A program made the translations under genes and the position numbers. Below are positions 1-5,412 of a stretch of DNA of 7,336 nt, piece after piece. How positions within the stretch are numbered: position 1 is the first letter of the stretch; every line of letters starts with the position of its first letter. This DNA comes from an uncultured Mailhella sp. GTDB taxonomy: Bacteria; Desulfobacterota; Desulfovibrionia; Desulfovibrionales; Desulfovibrionaceae. The notes under the pieces are model-generated. The model was not told the DNA's origin. It saw nothing but the letters and a program-made list of their open reading frames with translations, and did no database searches. Location: NCBI RefSeq assembly GCF_905187505.1, contig NZ_CAJJIC010000124.1, positions 1 to 7,336 of the forward strand, given 5' to 3'.

Positions 1-22
1 TGAGTTTTTCTGCAAAGGCCAT
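1..22 (-). CDS. 5' end of a gene leaving the window at the left edge
   Basis: On the minus strand an ATG at 22-20 is followed by an open frame reading MAFAEKL up to the window edge. It is preceded by a perfect Shine-Dalgarno sequence AAAGGAG (34-28) with a five-base spacer, the same arrangement as at the other confident genes here. Only seven codons are visible, so the product cannot be named. Beginnings of this kind occur in small Xre-type helix-turn-helix regulators but also in many unrelated proteins, so that remains a guess. The gene is divergent from the chaperonin-like ORF at 61 with 38 bases between the two starts, so its promoter probably lies within the DNA of that ORF. Confidence 0.6.
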
Positions 23-27
23 AACGG

Positions 28-34
28 CTCCTTT
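28..34 (-). promoter_or_regulatory. Ribosome binding site AAAGGAG of the left-edge gene
   Basis: AAAGGAG on the minus strand, five bases before the ATG at 22. It is the main evidence that a minus-strand gene begins here, and it argues against the plus-strand chaperonin-like reading frame continuing upstream. Confidence 0.6.
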
Positions 35-60
35 CTGCTGCTTGTTGGCTTAAGCGCGAC

Positions 61-768
61 ATGGAGGCGCTTGTGGGAGGAATTCCCCTCACGAAGGAGT
101 TCTTTTTCTTTTCCGATCCGCCGGGACCGGAAACCCTGGGGCGATGCCGCCGGGCCGTTGTGGGAAAAGGCAGAACGATGCTGCTCTGCGAGCCCGCAGC
201 CCCGGCAAGGGCTGCCCGGAGGGCCGGACAGATCCGGGAGCAGATGCGCAGCATCGGTACGGATTTCGTGCGGGAGACCTACCGGGAGCGTCTGCGCAGA
301 CTGACGGGCAGAAGAGCGGTATTGAAGCTGGGGGCGCTGAGCAAGAGCGTTTTTTCCGAACGCCGCGTTCATGCTGTCGATGCCGTTCGGGCGGTCTTTT
401 CCGCGCGGAGGGACGGTGTCGTCGCAGGAGGCGGAGCGGCCTATGTTCACGCTCTTTCCGCGCTGGAGGAGCTCTCGTCGGCATCCATGGAGGAGCAGGC
501 CGCTTCTTCCATGATGAACGAAGCGCTTGTCGCTCCGTTCTGTCGCGCACTGCAGGGAGCGGGAGTGCGCTGCCCTCTGTGCCTTGCGGAGGAGCTGAGG
601 ACGATGGGAACCCTGTACGGATATGACGGCCGGACGGGACGCTTTGCCGTTACGGTCGAGCCTGCCCGCGCGGCAAGGGAAGATCTTGGCAGAGCGGTGC
701 GCATTGCGGAAAAGGTGCTGACGCTGGGCGCCGTCGTTCTTCGCAGGACTGGAACACGCCTGCCGTGA
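61..768 (+). CDS. Orphan C-terminal half of a diverged GroEL/Cpn60-like chaperonin (probable truncated remnant)
   Basis: The 235-residue product aligns by eye to the C-terminal part of GroEL, from the hinge at about E. coli residue 370 to near the end. Matching stretches are EALVGGIPLTKE against the hinge segment ATLTGGTVISEE, RAVVGKGRTMLL against RVVINKDTTTII, RAGQIREQMRSIGTDFVRE against RVAQIRQQIEEATSDYDRE, the invariant GVVAGGG, and LYGYDGRTGRF against NYGYNAATEEY. The Asp twelve residues before GVVAGGG corresponds to the ATPase Asp398. The later adenine-binding Asp495 region (ILDPTKV in E. coli) is not conserved, and no GGM-rich tail is present. The apical domain and the N-terminal half, including the GDGTT phosphate loop, are absent, so this cannot be a complete chaperonin. 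There is no Shine-Dalgarno sequence before ATG 61, and a stop at 22-24 closes the frame. The protein is unusually Arg/Ala-rich. The best reading is a decaying 3' fragment of a groEL paralogue. A retained, repurposed small protein is possible because 235 codons remain open. Confidence 0.6.
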   Translation: MEALVGGIPLTKEFFFFSDPPGPETLGRCRRAVVGKGRTMLLCEPAAPARAARRAGQIREQMRSIGTDFVRETYRERLRRLTGRRAVLKLGALSKSVFSERRVHAVDAVRAVFSARRDGVVAGGGAAYVHALSALEELSSASMEEQAASSMMNEALVAPFCRALQGAGVRCPLCLAEELRTMGTLYGYDGRTGRFAVTVEPARAAREDLGRAVRIAEKVLTLGAVVLRRTGTRLP

Positions 769-805
769 GCGCTCCTGCCTTCCCCGAGGAAGAATGCGGA
801 TGATG

Positions 806-846
806 AAAAGGCCCGGCTTCTTTTGAAAAAGAAGGCCGGGCCTTTC
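806..846. terminator. Bidirectional intrinsic terminator between convergent genes
   Basis: An inverted repeat GGCCCGGC-TTCTT (810-822) pairs with AAGAAGGCCGGGCC (829-842), with a single unpaired base and a short loop. Extra A/T pairs sit at the base: AAA on the left and TTT on the right, so a U-run follows in either direction (CCTTTCG on plus, CCTTTTC on minus). It lies between the ends of the plus-strand chaperonin-like ORF (768) and the minus-strand amidohydrolase (863) and probably serves both. Confidence 0.85.
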
Positions 847-862
847 GTGTGTTCAGAAGAAA

Positions 863-1783
863 TCAGGCGATGTCGAAATCGTCTGCCACGGGTGAACCGG
901 GCAGTCTTTTCAGCTTCGAGGCGTCGAGATTGAAGAAGTCCGCGGCGTTCTGATACATGATTCTGGGCAGAATGTGATCAAGAAAGCCGCAGTTCAGATA
1001 GTAGTCGACCAGTACGCTCATGTCGCCCAGCGGGTAGGAGGAGGCAAAGACATAGTTGCCGGGGTTCATGTAGTTGGCCGAGTCCACATAGCCCCGCCAG
1101 CCTGCGGTGTTCATGATGTAGAAGTCGGGCTGAACCATGACGTTCTTGTTGAGGAACAGATAGGCGGCTATTTCGTTGACATGGGGCCAGCAGCCGTGGA
1201 CCAGCAGCGTTTTCAGACGGGGGAAGTCGTCATAGATGTGCTTCAGCCTGACCGGGTCGCTGCCGGAGGTGTCGGGATAGGCGGGAGCGTTGTGGGTAAA
1301 GCTCACCACGACGCCGTGCTTTTCGCACAGTTCGTATATGGGCCAGAACTTGTGGTCGTCCACAAAGCGGGGCGTGGCGCCTTCCACGTCGGCCACCAGG
1401 CCGGTTTCCAGAGAAACGCCGAGCAGCGGGCCGTCGATGCAGTACTTTTTTATCTGCTCCAGATTGTATTCCATGGGGTCTTCGGGAAAGATGGAGGCAA
1501 TGCCTGCGAAGCGGTCGGGATAGTCTTCGGTAAGATCGACCACGTCCTGGTTGTCCACCCACATGTGGTCCTGTCCCTTGCGGCCGGGAGCAATGGCAAA
1601 GTCGATGCCCGCCGCGTCCATTTCTGCAAGACAGTCATCCAGGGAATGCGTTCTTACCGAAGGTGCGGCGTGCCCTCCGAACATTCCCGACCATTTTGTG
1701 GCGTGTTCAAAGTTATGTATCAGCGAGTCCTTGCCGGCAGTAAAGCCTTTATAAGGCGGACGAATGCGGGTGTCGATGATCAT
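863..1783 (-). CDS. Amidohydrolase-2-type TIM-barrel protein lacking the usual metal ligands
   Basis: The 306-residue protein has the layout of the amidohydrolase-2 family (relatives of ACMSD-type decarboxylases and hydrolases). An N-terminal strand begins MIIDTRIRPP, then SLDDCLAEMDAAGID, YPDRFAGIASI, GPLLGVSLETG, the beta-5 segment SFTHNAP (His164), the beta-6 segment VHGCWPHVNE (His196), and a C-terminal NYVFASSYPLGD. In classical members the N-terminal motif is HxH and the last one is [GA]SDYP; here these are TRIR (residues 5-8) and SSYP (Ser249), so three of the normal ligands are missing. Either the protein is a metal-independent subgroup or it uses a different chemistry. The start is ATG 1783: AGGAG lies five bases upstream, and the family motif begins right after it. 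A longer frame to 1864 would add 27 non-homologous residues encoded by the promoter region. The gene is monocistronic, with its own promoter and terminator. Substrate unknown. Confidence 0.85.
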   Translation of the reverse strand: MIIDTRIRPPYKGFTAGKDSLIHNFEHATKWSGMFGGHAAPSVRTHSLDDCLAEMDAAGIDFAIAPGRKGQDHMWVDNQDVVDLTEDYPDRFAGIASIFPEDPMEYNLEQIKKYCIDGPLLGVSLETGLVADVEGATPRFVDDHKFWPIYELCEKHGVVVSFTHNAPAYPDTSGSDPVRLKHIYDDFPRLKTLLVHGCWPHVNEIAAYLFLNKNVMVQPDFYIMNTAGWRGYVDSANYMNPGNYVFASSYPLGDMSVLVDYYLNCGFLDHILPRIMYQNAADFFNLDASKLKRLPGSPVADDFDIA

Positions 1784-1841
1784 GATGACTCCTTTTTCTG
1801 TAAAAAGTTCATGCCTTCCTCTGACGCAATAGATAAAAAAT

Positions 1842-1870
1842 AATATATTGCTTGATAATAACAATAAGAA
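1842..1870 (-). promoter_or_regulatory. Candidate sigma-70 promoter of the amidohydrolase gene
   Basis: On the minus strand TTCTTA (1870-1865, a weak -35) is followed by a 17-base spacer and TATATT (1847-1842, a good -10). It lies in an AT-rich patch that contrasts with the GC-rich surroundings, and predicts a leader of about 50 bases before ATG 1783. The -35 match is weak, so the exact boxes are uncertain, although a promoter in this patch is likely. Confidence 0.45.
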
Positions 1871-2171
1871 ATTTTTTATGACCTTTGATGTTTCAACAGA
1901 AAAAACTTGTGACCGTGACGCAGAATGTCCCGTTGTCGTTCATGTCTGACGCACAACGGCGACCGCATCCGGTGTCGGAAGCGGACCCTTGTTGGAAGAT
2001 TGTCATGTCCGCGGGCCGTGCGGGAAGGGAGAAATGTCTGAGGGCATGGGAAGGAAGCGGCGGAATGCGGCGACATGGGGGCTGGCCGTCTGTCCGGAGG
2101 CGTTGCCCCGTCGCCTTCATGCGCGAAGTTCAGCGGGGAACAGGGAAAGAGGCCCGCACAGGCCGGGGCAT
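1871..2171. other. Gene-free stretch between the amidohydrolase promoter and the Isf terminator
   Basis: I find no supportable gene here. Open frames on both strands are short, lack Shine-Dalgarno sequences and have no recognisable domains. The only structure seen is a 7-base inverted repeat CCGTTGT/ACAACGG (1930-1936 and 1953-1959, 16-base loop), upstream of the amidohydrolase promoter, and a direct repeat TGACGCA (1916-1922 and 1947-1953). Either could be part of an upstream regulatory site, but there is no further support. Confidence 0.4.
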
Positions 2172-2209
2172 AAAAAAAGGTGGCGGACTTCCCGGAAAGT
2201 CAACCACCT
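2172..2209 (-). terminator. Intrinsic terminator of the iron-sulfur flavoprotein gene
   Basis: Read on the minus strand, AGGTGG and GACTT pair with AAGTC and CCACCT around a six-base loop, with a two-base internal loop (TT opposite CG) between the two helices. The hairpin runs straight into seven T residues (2178-2172). It lies about 30 bases after the stop codon of the minus-strand gene ending at 2239, as expected for its transcript end. Confidence 0.85.
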
Positions 2210-2238
2210 GAAAGAACGTCGGACGTGAAGGTTTCAGA

Positions 2239-2808
2239 TCATGAACCGAGGCGCAGCATGAGGTGCGCCATGTTTCTGCCGAGATTCCTCATGTTGTCCA
2301 TACCTTCTTCATCGTTCTTTACGTCGCCGGGCATTTTTCCGTAGACCATGTTCCAGTACGTGGAACCGACCACGAACATTTCATGATTGAGGAAAAAATG
2401 GTGCATGGCGTCCACGGCCGCGAGACCGCCGCCGCGTCTGACGGCCGCGACGGCTGCGCCTGCCTTGTGCCGGAACAGACCGGGCCGCATGTCGGCCACG
2501 ACGGCTGCACGCTCCAGGAGCGCTTTCATTCTGGCGGAAACGTCCGCCGAATAGACGGGGGAGCCGAGAACTATGCCGTCCGCTTCCACCATCTTGTCGA
2601 AAATTTCGGCAAAGGCGTCCTGACGAAAGACGCAGGAGCCGTTTTGGGCGCAGGCAAAGCAGGCCCGGCACGGTTCGACGGTCAGATCGGCAAGCTGAAC
2701 GAGCTCGGTGCTTATTCCCGCCCGTTCCAGTTCTCCGAATACTTCCCGGATAAGTGCGGCGGTGTTTCCATCCTTGCGTGAACTTCCGTTGATGCCCAGT
2801 ACTTTCAT
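2239..2808 (-). CDS. Iron-sulfur flavoprotein (Isf-type), NADPH-dependent FMN reductase fold
   Basis: The 189-residue protein begins MKVLGINGSSRKDGNT, the FMN-phosphate loop of the flavodoxin-like FMN reductase superfamily. It continues with GIVLGSPVYSADVSARMKALLER, the second flavin-contacting loop. Between them is a compact cluster motif, Cys47-X2-Cys50-X2-Cys53-X5-Cys59, the same spacing and nearly the same numbering as in the methanogen iron-sulfur flavoprotein Isf, where these four cysteines hold a 4Fe-4S cluster. Isf proteins of anaerobes move electrons between a ferredoxin-type donor and FMN, and have been linked to reduction of O2 and H2O2; the partner here is unknown. AAGGAAA lies just upstream of ATG 2808. 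A terminator follows at 2172-2209. The only candidate promoter is about 460 bases upstream (3271-3299), implying a long leader or an uncharacterised upstream reading frame. No signal peptide is visible, so the protein should be cytoplasmic. Confidence 0.9.
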   Translation of the reverse strand: MKVLGINGSSRKDGNTAALIREVFGELERAGISTELVQLADLTVEPCRACFACAQNGSCVFRQDAFAEIFDKMVEADGIVLGSPVYSADVSARMKALLERAAVVADMRPGLFRHKAGAAVAAVRRGGGLAAVDAMHHFFLNHEMFVVGSTYWNMVYGKMPGDVKNDEEGMDNMRNLGRNMAHLMLRLGS

Positions 2809-2940
2809 GATGTTTCCTTTTTTTGGGGGACAGGAAGACTGCCCGGTCCGTCATGACCCTGCTGTCCGTGAGCTTTCGGCTTATGTCGGAGCAGGGCGGT
2901 CTTCCCGGTTTTCGGGACAATGGGATCATGCGTCGCTGCA

Positions 2941-2968
2941 CGGCCGCGAGCGGCAATGGTCGCGGCCG
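2941..2968. repeat. Perfect 9-bp inverted repeat (hairpin) in the Isf leader region
   Basis: CGGCCGCGA (2941-2949) and TCGCGGCCG (2960-2968) pair perfectly around a ten-base loop. There is no U-run on either side, so it is not a classical terminator. If the minus strand is transcribed from 3271-3299, this would be a stable stem in the leader of the Isf gene. Confidence 0.6.
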
Positions 2969-2997
2969 CCTCCGTCCGGTGCTTTCGCGTCGACGGC

Positions 2998-3033
2998 AAA
3001 ACGGTCCGGCGGGTTCCGGCAAAGAACGGACCG
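2998..3033 (-). terminator. Weak terminator-like hairpin in the Isf leader (possible attenuator)
   Basis: On the minus strand CGGTCCG (3033-3027) pairs with CGGACCG (3008-3002) across an 18-base loop and is followed immediately by TTTT (3001-2998). The stem is short and the loop long, so termination strength is doubtful. Its place between the candidate promoter at 3271-3299 and the Isf start makes partial termination or attenuation possible. Confidence 0.3.
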
Positions 3034-3261
3034 GCCGGAGAGTCGTGGCCTGCGTGTCCTTCGCATCCGACGCAGGCGTGCGGGCAGTCGGAATCCTCAT
3101 GGGCACAGGAGCGCGTCATGTCAGTCGCGTTTTGCTGCTCCTGGAGGGCGTCGGCACAGAAGAGAACCGGAGTCCGGCGCGACGACCGTCGTTTTGGGAG
3201 GAGAAAACGGCAGAATTTCCGGTCGCGTTTTAGAAGGCGGCGCATGGAGGGCCTTGCCTGA

Positions 3262-3341
3262 TTTCATGCCAGTATAAGAGAACGGCGGGGTAAGGGCAAA
3301 TGCCGGGAGTGAATAGGTCGACATAGTCGGCGGGCATGAAA
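3262..3341. repeat. 9-bp inverted repeat bracketing a promoter
   Basis: TTTCATGCC at 3262-3270 and its exact reverse complement GGCATGAAA at 3333-3341 are 62 bases apart and enclose the TTGCCC-17-TATACT promoter. The two arms could be paired operators that allow looping. A chance match cannot be excluded in a region of this length. Confidence 0.35.
3271..3299 (-). promoter_or_regulatory. Candidate sigma-70 promoter reading toward the Isf gene
   Basis: On the minus strand TTGCCC (3299-3294) and TATACT (3276-3271) are separated by exactly 17 bases, giving four and five matches to the consensus hexamers. It is flanked by the inverted repeat TTTCATGCC/GGCATGAAA (3262-3270 and 3333-3341). The next confident gene downstream is the Isf gene at 2808, about 460 bases away. 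Confidence 0.45.
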
Positions 3342-3482
3342 GGGAAAACGTGGTCGGGCAGAGCCTGCGGAAAGACGGATGGCGGGGAGCAGGCGTGTCG
3401 TGTCTGCTGCCGCGGACTGTGCGCATGAGAGGCGGCAGGGGCAGGGATCGGCGTGAAGGGAAGAAGAAGCGGGGAGCGGACG

Positions 3483-3520
3483 AAAAAGGCCGGACGAGGA
3501 AAGGTCGTTTTTGTCCGGCC
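3483..3520 (-). terminator. Intrinsic terminator of the radical SAM/flavodoxin cluster
   Basis: On the minus strand GGCCGGAC (3520-3513) pairs with GTCCGGCC (3495-3488) around a 17-base loop and is followed by TTTTT (3487-3483). It lies about 50 bases after the flavin reductase stop codon, and just after a second, stronger hairpin at 3521-3550. It marks the probable 3' end of the cluster. Confidence 0.7.
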
Positions 3521-3550
3521 CGTGCGCGGCCGGTCGCCGGGCCGCGCACG
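3521..3550. repeat. 11-bp GC-rich hairpin directly after the flavin reductase gene
   Basis: CGTGCGCGGCC (3521-3531) and GGCCGCGCACG (3540-3550) form a perfect 11-bp stem with an eight-base loop, 17 bases past the flavin reductase stop codon. It has no U-run of its own but sits immediately before the U-tailed hairpin at 3483-3520. Together they form a tandem structure that could pause RNA polymerase or protect the 3' end of the transcript. Confidence 0.65.
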
Positions 3551-3567
3551 CAATCGTAAGAAAGGTA

Positions 3568-4068
3568 TCAGCGTTTTGCGGGAGCGATTTCGGAGTAGCC
3601 GTTCCAGGCGAAGAGGGGCGTTTCCTGCTCATCGCCGTACACGTTGTTCACAGAGCAGACATAAAGGTAGTGATCGCCGACGTCGATGAATTCGCGCAGG
3701 CTGCATTCGATGGCGACCGCGCTGTGTTCGGGAATCTGAATGTCGCAGCCGGAAAGGTTCTTGAGGGCGATGCCGAAATCCTTCGCCTTGTTTTTGGTCC
3801 TGCCCGTGGAGCAGCCGCACTGCATGACCTGTTTTGCGAGGGCTTCGCCCGGAATGGTCAGCACGACCTTCTTCGTTTCCCGGACCCGTTCCCCCGTATA
3901 GGAGGTCTTCATCATGGCAAAGCCGATGATTTCGGGATTGAGGCTCAGATAGGTCCACCAGGAGACCGTGCCCAGATTGGTGTCTCCCGAAGGGGTCAGG
4001 GAACAGACGAGGGAAACGGGATTGGGCGAAGTGAGCTTCGCCGCTTCGATAAGAGAAAGAGCTTTCAT
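3568..4068 (-). CDS. Flavin reductase family protein (flavoredoxin-like, FMN-binding split barrel)
   Basis: The 166-residue protein matches the flavin-reductase-like split-barrel family, which includes Desulfovibrio flavoredoxin. Characteristic segments are SPNPVSLVCS near the N-terminus, NLGTVSWWTYLSLNPEIIGFAM (about residues 30-52), the FMN-contacting KTSYTGERVRET that follows, and an internal KKVVLTIP strand. Such proteins bind FMN noncovalently and pass electrons from NAD(P)H or a flavodoxin/ferredoxin partner to a flavin or protein acceptor. The start at 4068 is preferred: AAAGGAG lies five bases upstream, the same spacing as at the amidohydrolase gene. The ATG at 4071 is only two bases from that site, and a GTG at 4083 would include it. 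The gene is last in the minus-strand cluster, 51 bases after the Tat-leader flavodoxin gene, with a small hairpin TCACGC/GCGTGA (4080-4096) just before the ribosome binding site. It could be the electron supplier for the two upstream flavodoxin-fold proteins. Confidence 0.88.
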   Translation of the reverse strand: MKALSLIEAAKLTSPNPVSLVCSLTPSGDTNLGTVSWWTYLSLNPEIIGFAMMKTSYTGERVRETKKVVLTIPGEALAKQVMQCGCSTGRTKNKAKDFGIALKNLSGCDIQIPEHSAVAIECSLREFIDVGDHYLYVCSVNNVYGDEQETPLFAWNGYSEIAPAKR

Positions 4069-4119
4069 CATGACTCCTTTCACGCTGCGTGCGTGAGGTT
4101 TGCGGCAAAAGAACCTGAA

Positions 4120-4845
4120 TCAGGCGCGTCGTCCCATGTCTGCGGCATCGGCAAGCGCCCTGTGTCCTTTCATGGCCCCGCATTCGTTGACGCCGGTGAC
4201 GAACAGACGGCCTCTGTCCTTCCAGCCCTTGAAGCCGATCATCTGCCGGTACGATTCGGCGGCTCCGGCAAAGGAGCGGAGAAAGTGACTCTCTCCGCAC
4301 ATGAGCAGCATGGTTTCCCTCACCGGGGTGTCGCGCAGCTTGTTCTTTTTGGAGTAGGGATAGAGCCTGTCCATGACGCACTTGATGTGCCCGCTGAAGC
4401 TGTACCAGTAAAGAGGGCTGCAGAAGACCAGCATGTCCGCCTTTTCGAGCAGAGGGTGGAATCTTTCAAAGCTGTCTTCCATGACGCAGGGCCTGCCCGT
4501 GCTCCAGCATCCTTCGCAGTGCATGCACGCGCGCATGGGATCGCGTCCGGCGGAAAAGATGTCCACCGTGTGACCGGCCTCGCGCGCGCCTCCGGCGAAG
4601 GCTTCGGCCAGAAGATCGCTGTTTCCCTGCATTCTTCCGCTGCCGGTCACGAGCAGAATATGCTTTTTCTGGCCGGAGGCCGGAGTCATGAAGGATTCCA
4701 CCTTCACGGAGGACATGGAGGAAACGTGCCGGTACAGCAGCCCTCCCGCAGCGGCGATGAGGGCCGCTCCCGCGCCGAAGAACGCCCTCCTGCGCGAGAG
4801 AAGGCCTCTGCCGGAACTTTCGGCATCGTTGTGAGATTCGCTCAT
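4120..4845 (-). CDS. Flavodoxin-fold NAD(P)H-dependent oxidoreductase with twin-arginine leader and four-Cys motif
   Basis: The 241-residue protein has an N-terminal extension with a twin-arginine pattern, LLSRRRAFFGAG (residues 15-26), followed by a hydrophobic stretch to about residue 38. No clear signal-peptidase site is seen, so it may stay membrane-anchored facing the periplasm. The rest is flavodoxin-like: HILLVTGSGRMQGNSDLL (from residue 62) is the phosphate loop, and ADMLVFCSPLYWYSFSGHIKCVMDRLY is the second flavin loop. A motif Cys107-X2-Cys110-X2-Cys113-X6-Cys120 resembles the cluster motif of iron-sulfur flavoproteins with a longer last gap; a 4Fe-4S cluster is plausible but not shown. 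Tat export fits a protein that must fold around FMN in the cytoplasm. It is clearly paralogous to the gene directly upstream (4858-5412), 12 bases away, so the two are almost certainly co-transcribed. The ribosome site before ATG 4845 is weak, consistent with translational coupling. Confidence 0.85.
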   Translation of the reverse strand: MSESHNDAESSGRGLLSRRRAFFGAGAALIAAAGGLLYRHVSSMSSVKVESFMTPASGQKKHILLVTGSGRMQGNSDLLAEAFAGGAREAGHTVDIFSAGRDPMRACMHCEGCWSTGRPCVMEDSFERFHPLLEKADMLVFCSPLYWYSFSGHIKCVMDRLYPYSKKNKLRDTPVRETMLLMCGESHFLRSFAGAAESYRQMIGFKGWKDRGRLFVTGVNECGAMKGHRALADAADMGRRA

Positions 4846-4857
4846 GTCGGATTCCGT

Positions 4858-5412
4858 CTACAGGGAGGCGCCGAAGCGGAAGGCTTCGTCGATCACGGGC
4901 GTTCCGGCCACGGCTCCGGCATCAAACACGCCTCCGGCCAGCACGTGTCCGAGATCCTTCCATTCAAGGAAGCCGAGAAGTGCCTGATAGTAGTCCAGCG
5001 CAGGCTTCCAGTTGTCGGCGCTGTTGCCTTCAGCCGCCATGATGAGCGCGCAGTCCTTTTTGGGATTGGCGTAGCCGGGATTGCACTCGGCCACGGCGAA
5101 GAGACGGTCGAAGGCCGTCTTGAGCTGGCCGGAGAAGCCCCAGTAGTACATGGGCGAGGCCAGCACCACGATGTCGGCTTCCTTGTAGGCGGGATAGATC
5201 TGAAGCATGTCGTCCTTCTGCACGCAGGGAGCGGCGGGGGCCTTGCCGCCCTTCACGCAGCCGAGGCAGCCGTGAATGTTCATTTTCTGCAGGTCGAAGC
5301 GGGTGACCGTGTGACCGGCGCTTTTTGCGCCTTCGGCAAAGGCGTCGCACAGCATGGCGGTATTGCCCTTCATGCGGGGGCTTCCGTTCAGAATGAGAAT
5401 GTTCTTGCTCAT
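4858..5412 (-). CDS. Flavodoxin-family NAD(P)H-dependent oxidoreductase (cytoplasmic paralogue)
   Basis: The 184-residue protein begins ILILNGSPRMKGNTAML (residues 5-21), the phosphate-binding loop of the flavodoxin-like NAD(P)H oxidoreductases. It continues with ADIVVLASPMYYWGFSGQLKTAFDRL, the isoalloxazine-side loop. Between them are Cys49-X2-Cys52 and, ten residues on, Cys63, so a four-Cys cluster like that of its neighbour is incomplete and iron-sulfur binding is less likely. Members of this family reduce quinones, nitro or azo compounds, or other flavins using NAD(P)H. Start at ATG 5412 is supported by AAGGAG with eight bases spacing. The C-terminal part (YYQALLGFLEWKDLGHVLAGGV) aligns with the neighbouring gene's YRQMIGFKGWKDRGRLFVTGV, showing an ancient tandem duplication. 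There is no signal sequence. Confidence 0.9.
   Translation of the reverse strand: MSKNILILNGSPRMKGNTAMLCDAFAEGAKSAGHTVTRFDLQKMNIHGCLGCVKGGKAPAAPCVQKDDMLQIYPAYKEADIVVLASPMYYWGFSGQLKTAFDRLFAVAECNPGYANPKKDCALIMAAEGNSADNWKPALDYYQALLGFLEWKDLGHVLAGGVFDAGAVAGTPVIDEAFRFGASL

Larger units (their letters stand above)
2809..3482. other. Long region without a convincing gene upstream of the Isf gene
   Basis: About 670 bases carry overlapping open frames on both strands, as expected of GC-rich non-coding DNA. None has a recognisable domain, and most are Arg/Pro/Ser-rich. The least implausible is a minus-strand frame from ATG 3245 to 2805 (146 codons). It lies just downstream of a good promoter and its TGA overlaps the Isf ATG in an ATGA junction, but it has only a weak AAGG site and unnatural composition at both ends. 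Its middle holds a short Cys/His-rich stretch (CAHEDSDCPHACVGCEGH). Structure seen: hairpins at 2903-2917, 2941-2968 and 2998-3033, an inverted repeat at 3262-3341 and a promoter at 3271-3299, all consistent with a structured 5' leader or a small RNA. Confidence 0.45.

Noticed and set aside
3..53. Upstream extension of the GroEL-like ORF by a frameshift (third frame reads AKAITAPF, loosely like GroEL AVKAPGF)
   Set aside because: The similarity is only a few residues, the spacing to the hinge is off by about five bases, and the same DNA is better explained as the antisense of a minus-strand gene start with a perfect SD.
974..1843. Plus-strand 289-codon open frame opposite the amidohydrolase gene
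   Set aside because: Antisense shadow of a clear family member; its His/Val/Gly-rich composition is that of a complementary-strand frame.
1784..1864. Longer N-terminus of the amidohydrolase starting at 1864
   Set aside because: The extra 27 residues come from the AT-rich promoter region, have no family similarity, and the ideal AGGAG lies right before ATG 1783.
1885..2211. Short plus-strand frame between the amidohydrolase and Isf genes
   Set aside because: No SD or domain, and it reads through the terminator of the Isf gene.
2708..3277. Plus-strand 189-codon frame overlapping the Isf start
   Set aside because: It overlaps the antisense of the Isf N-terminus and has no SD or recognisable domain.
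3121..3632. Minus-strand Arg/Pro/Ser-rich frames between the Isf leader and the flavin reductase
   Set aside because: They run through the tandem terminator hairpins and into the flavin reductase gene in another frame, with unnatural composition.
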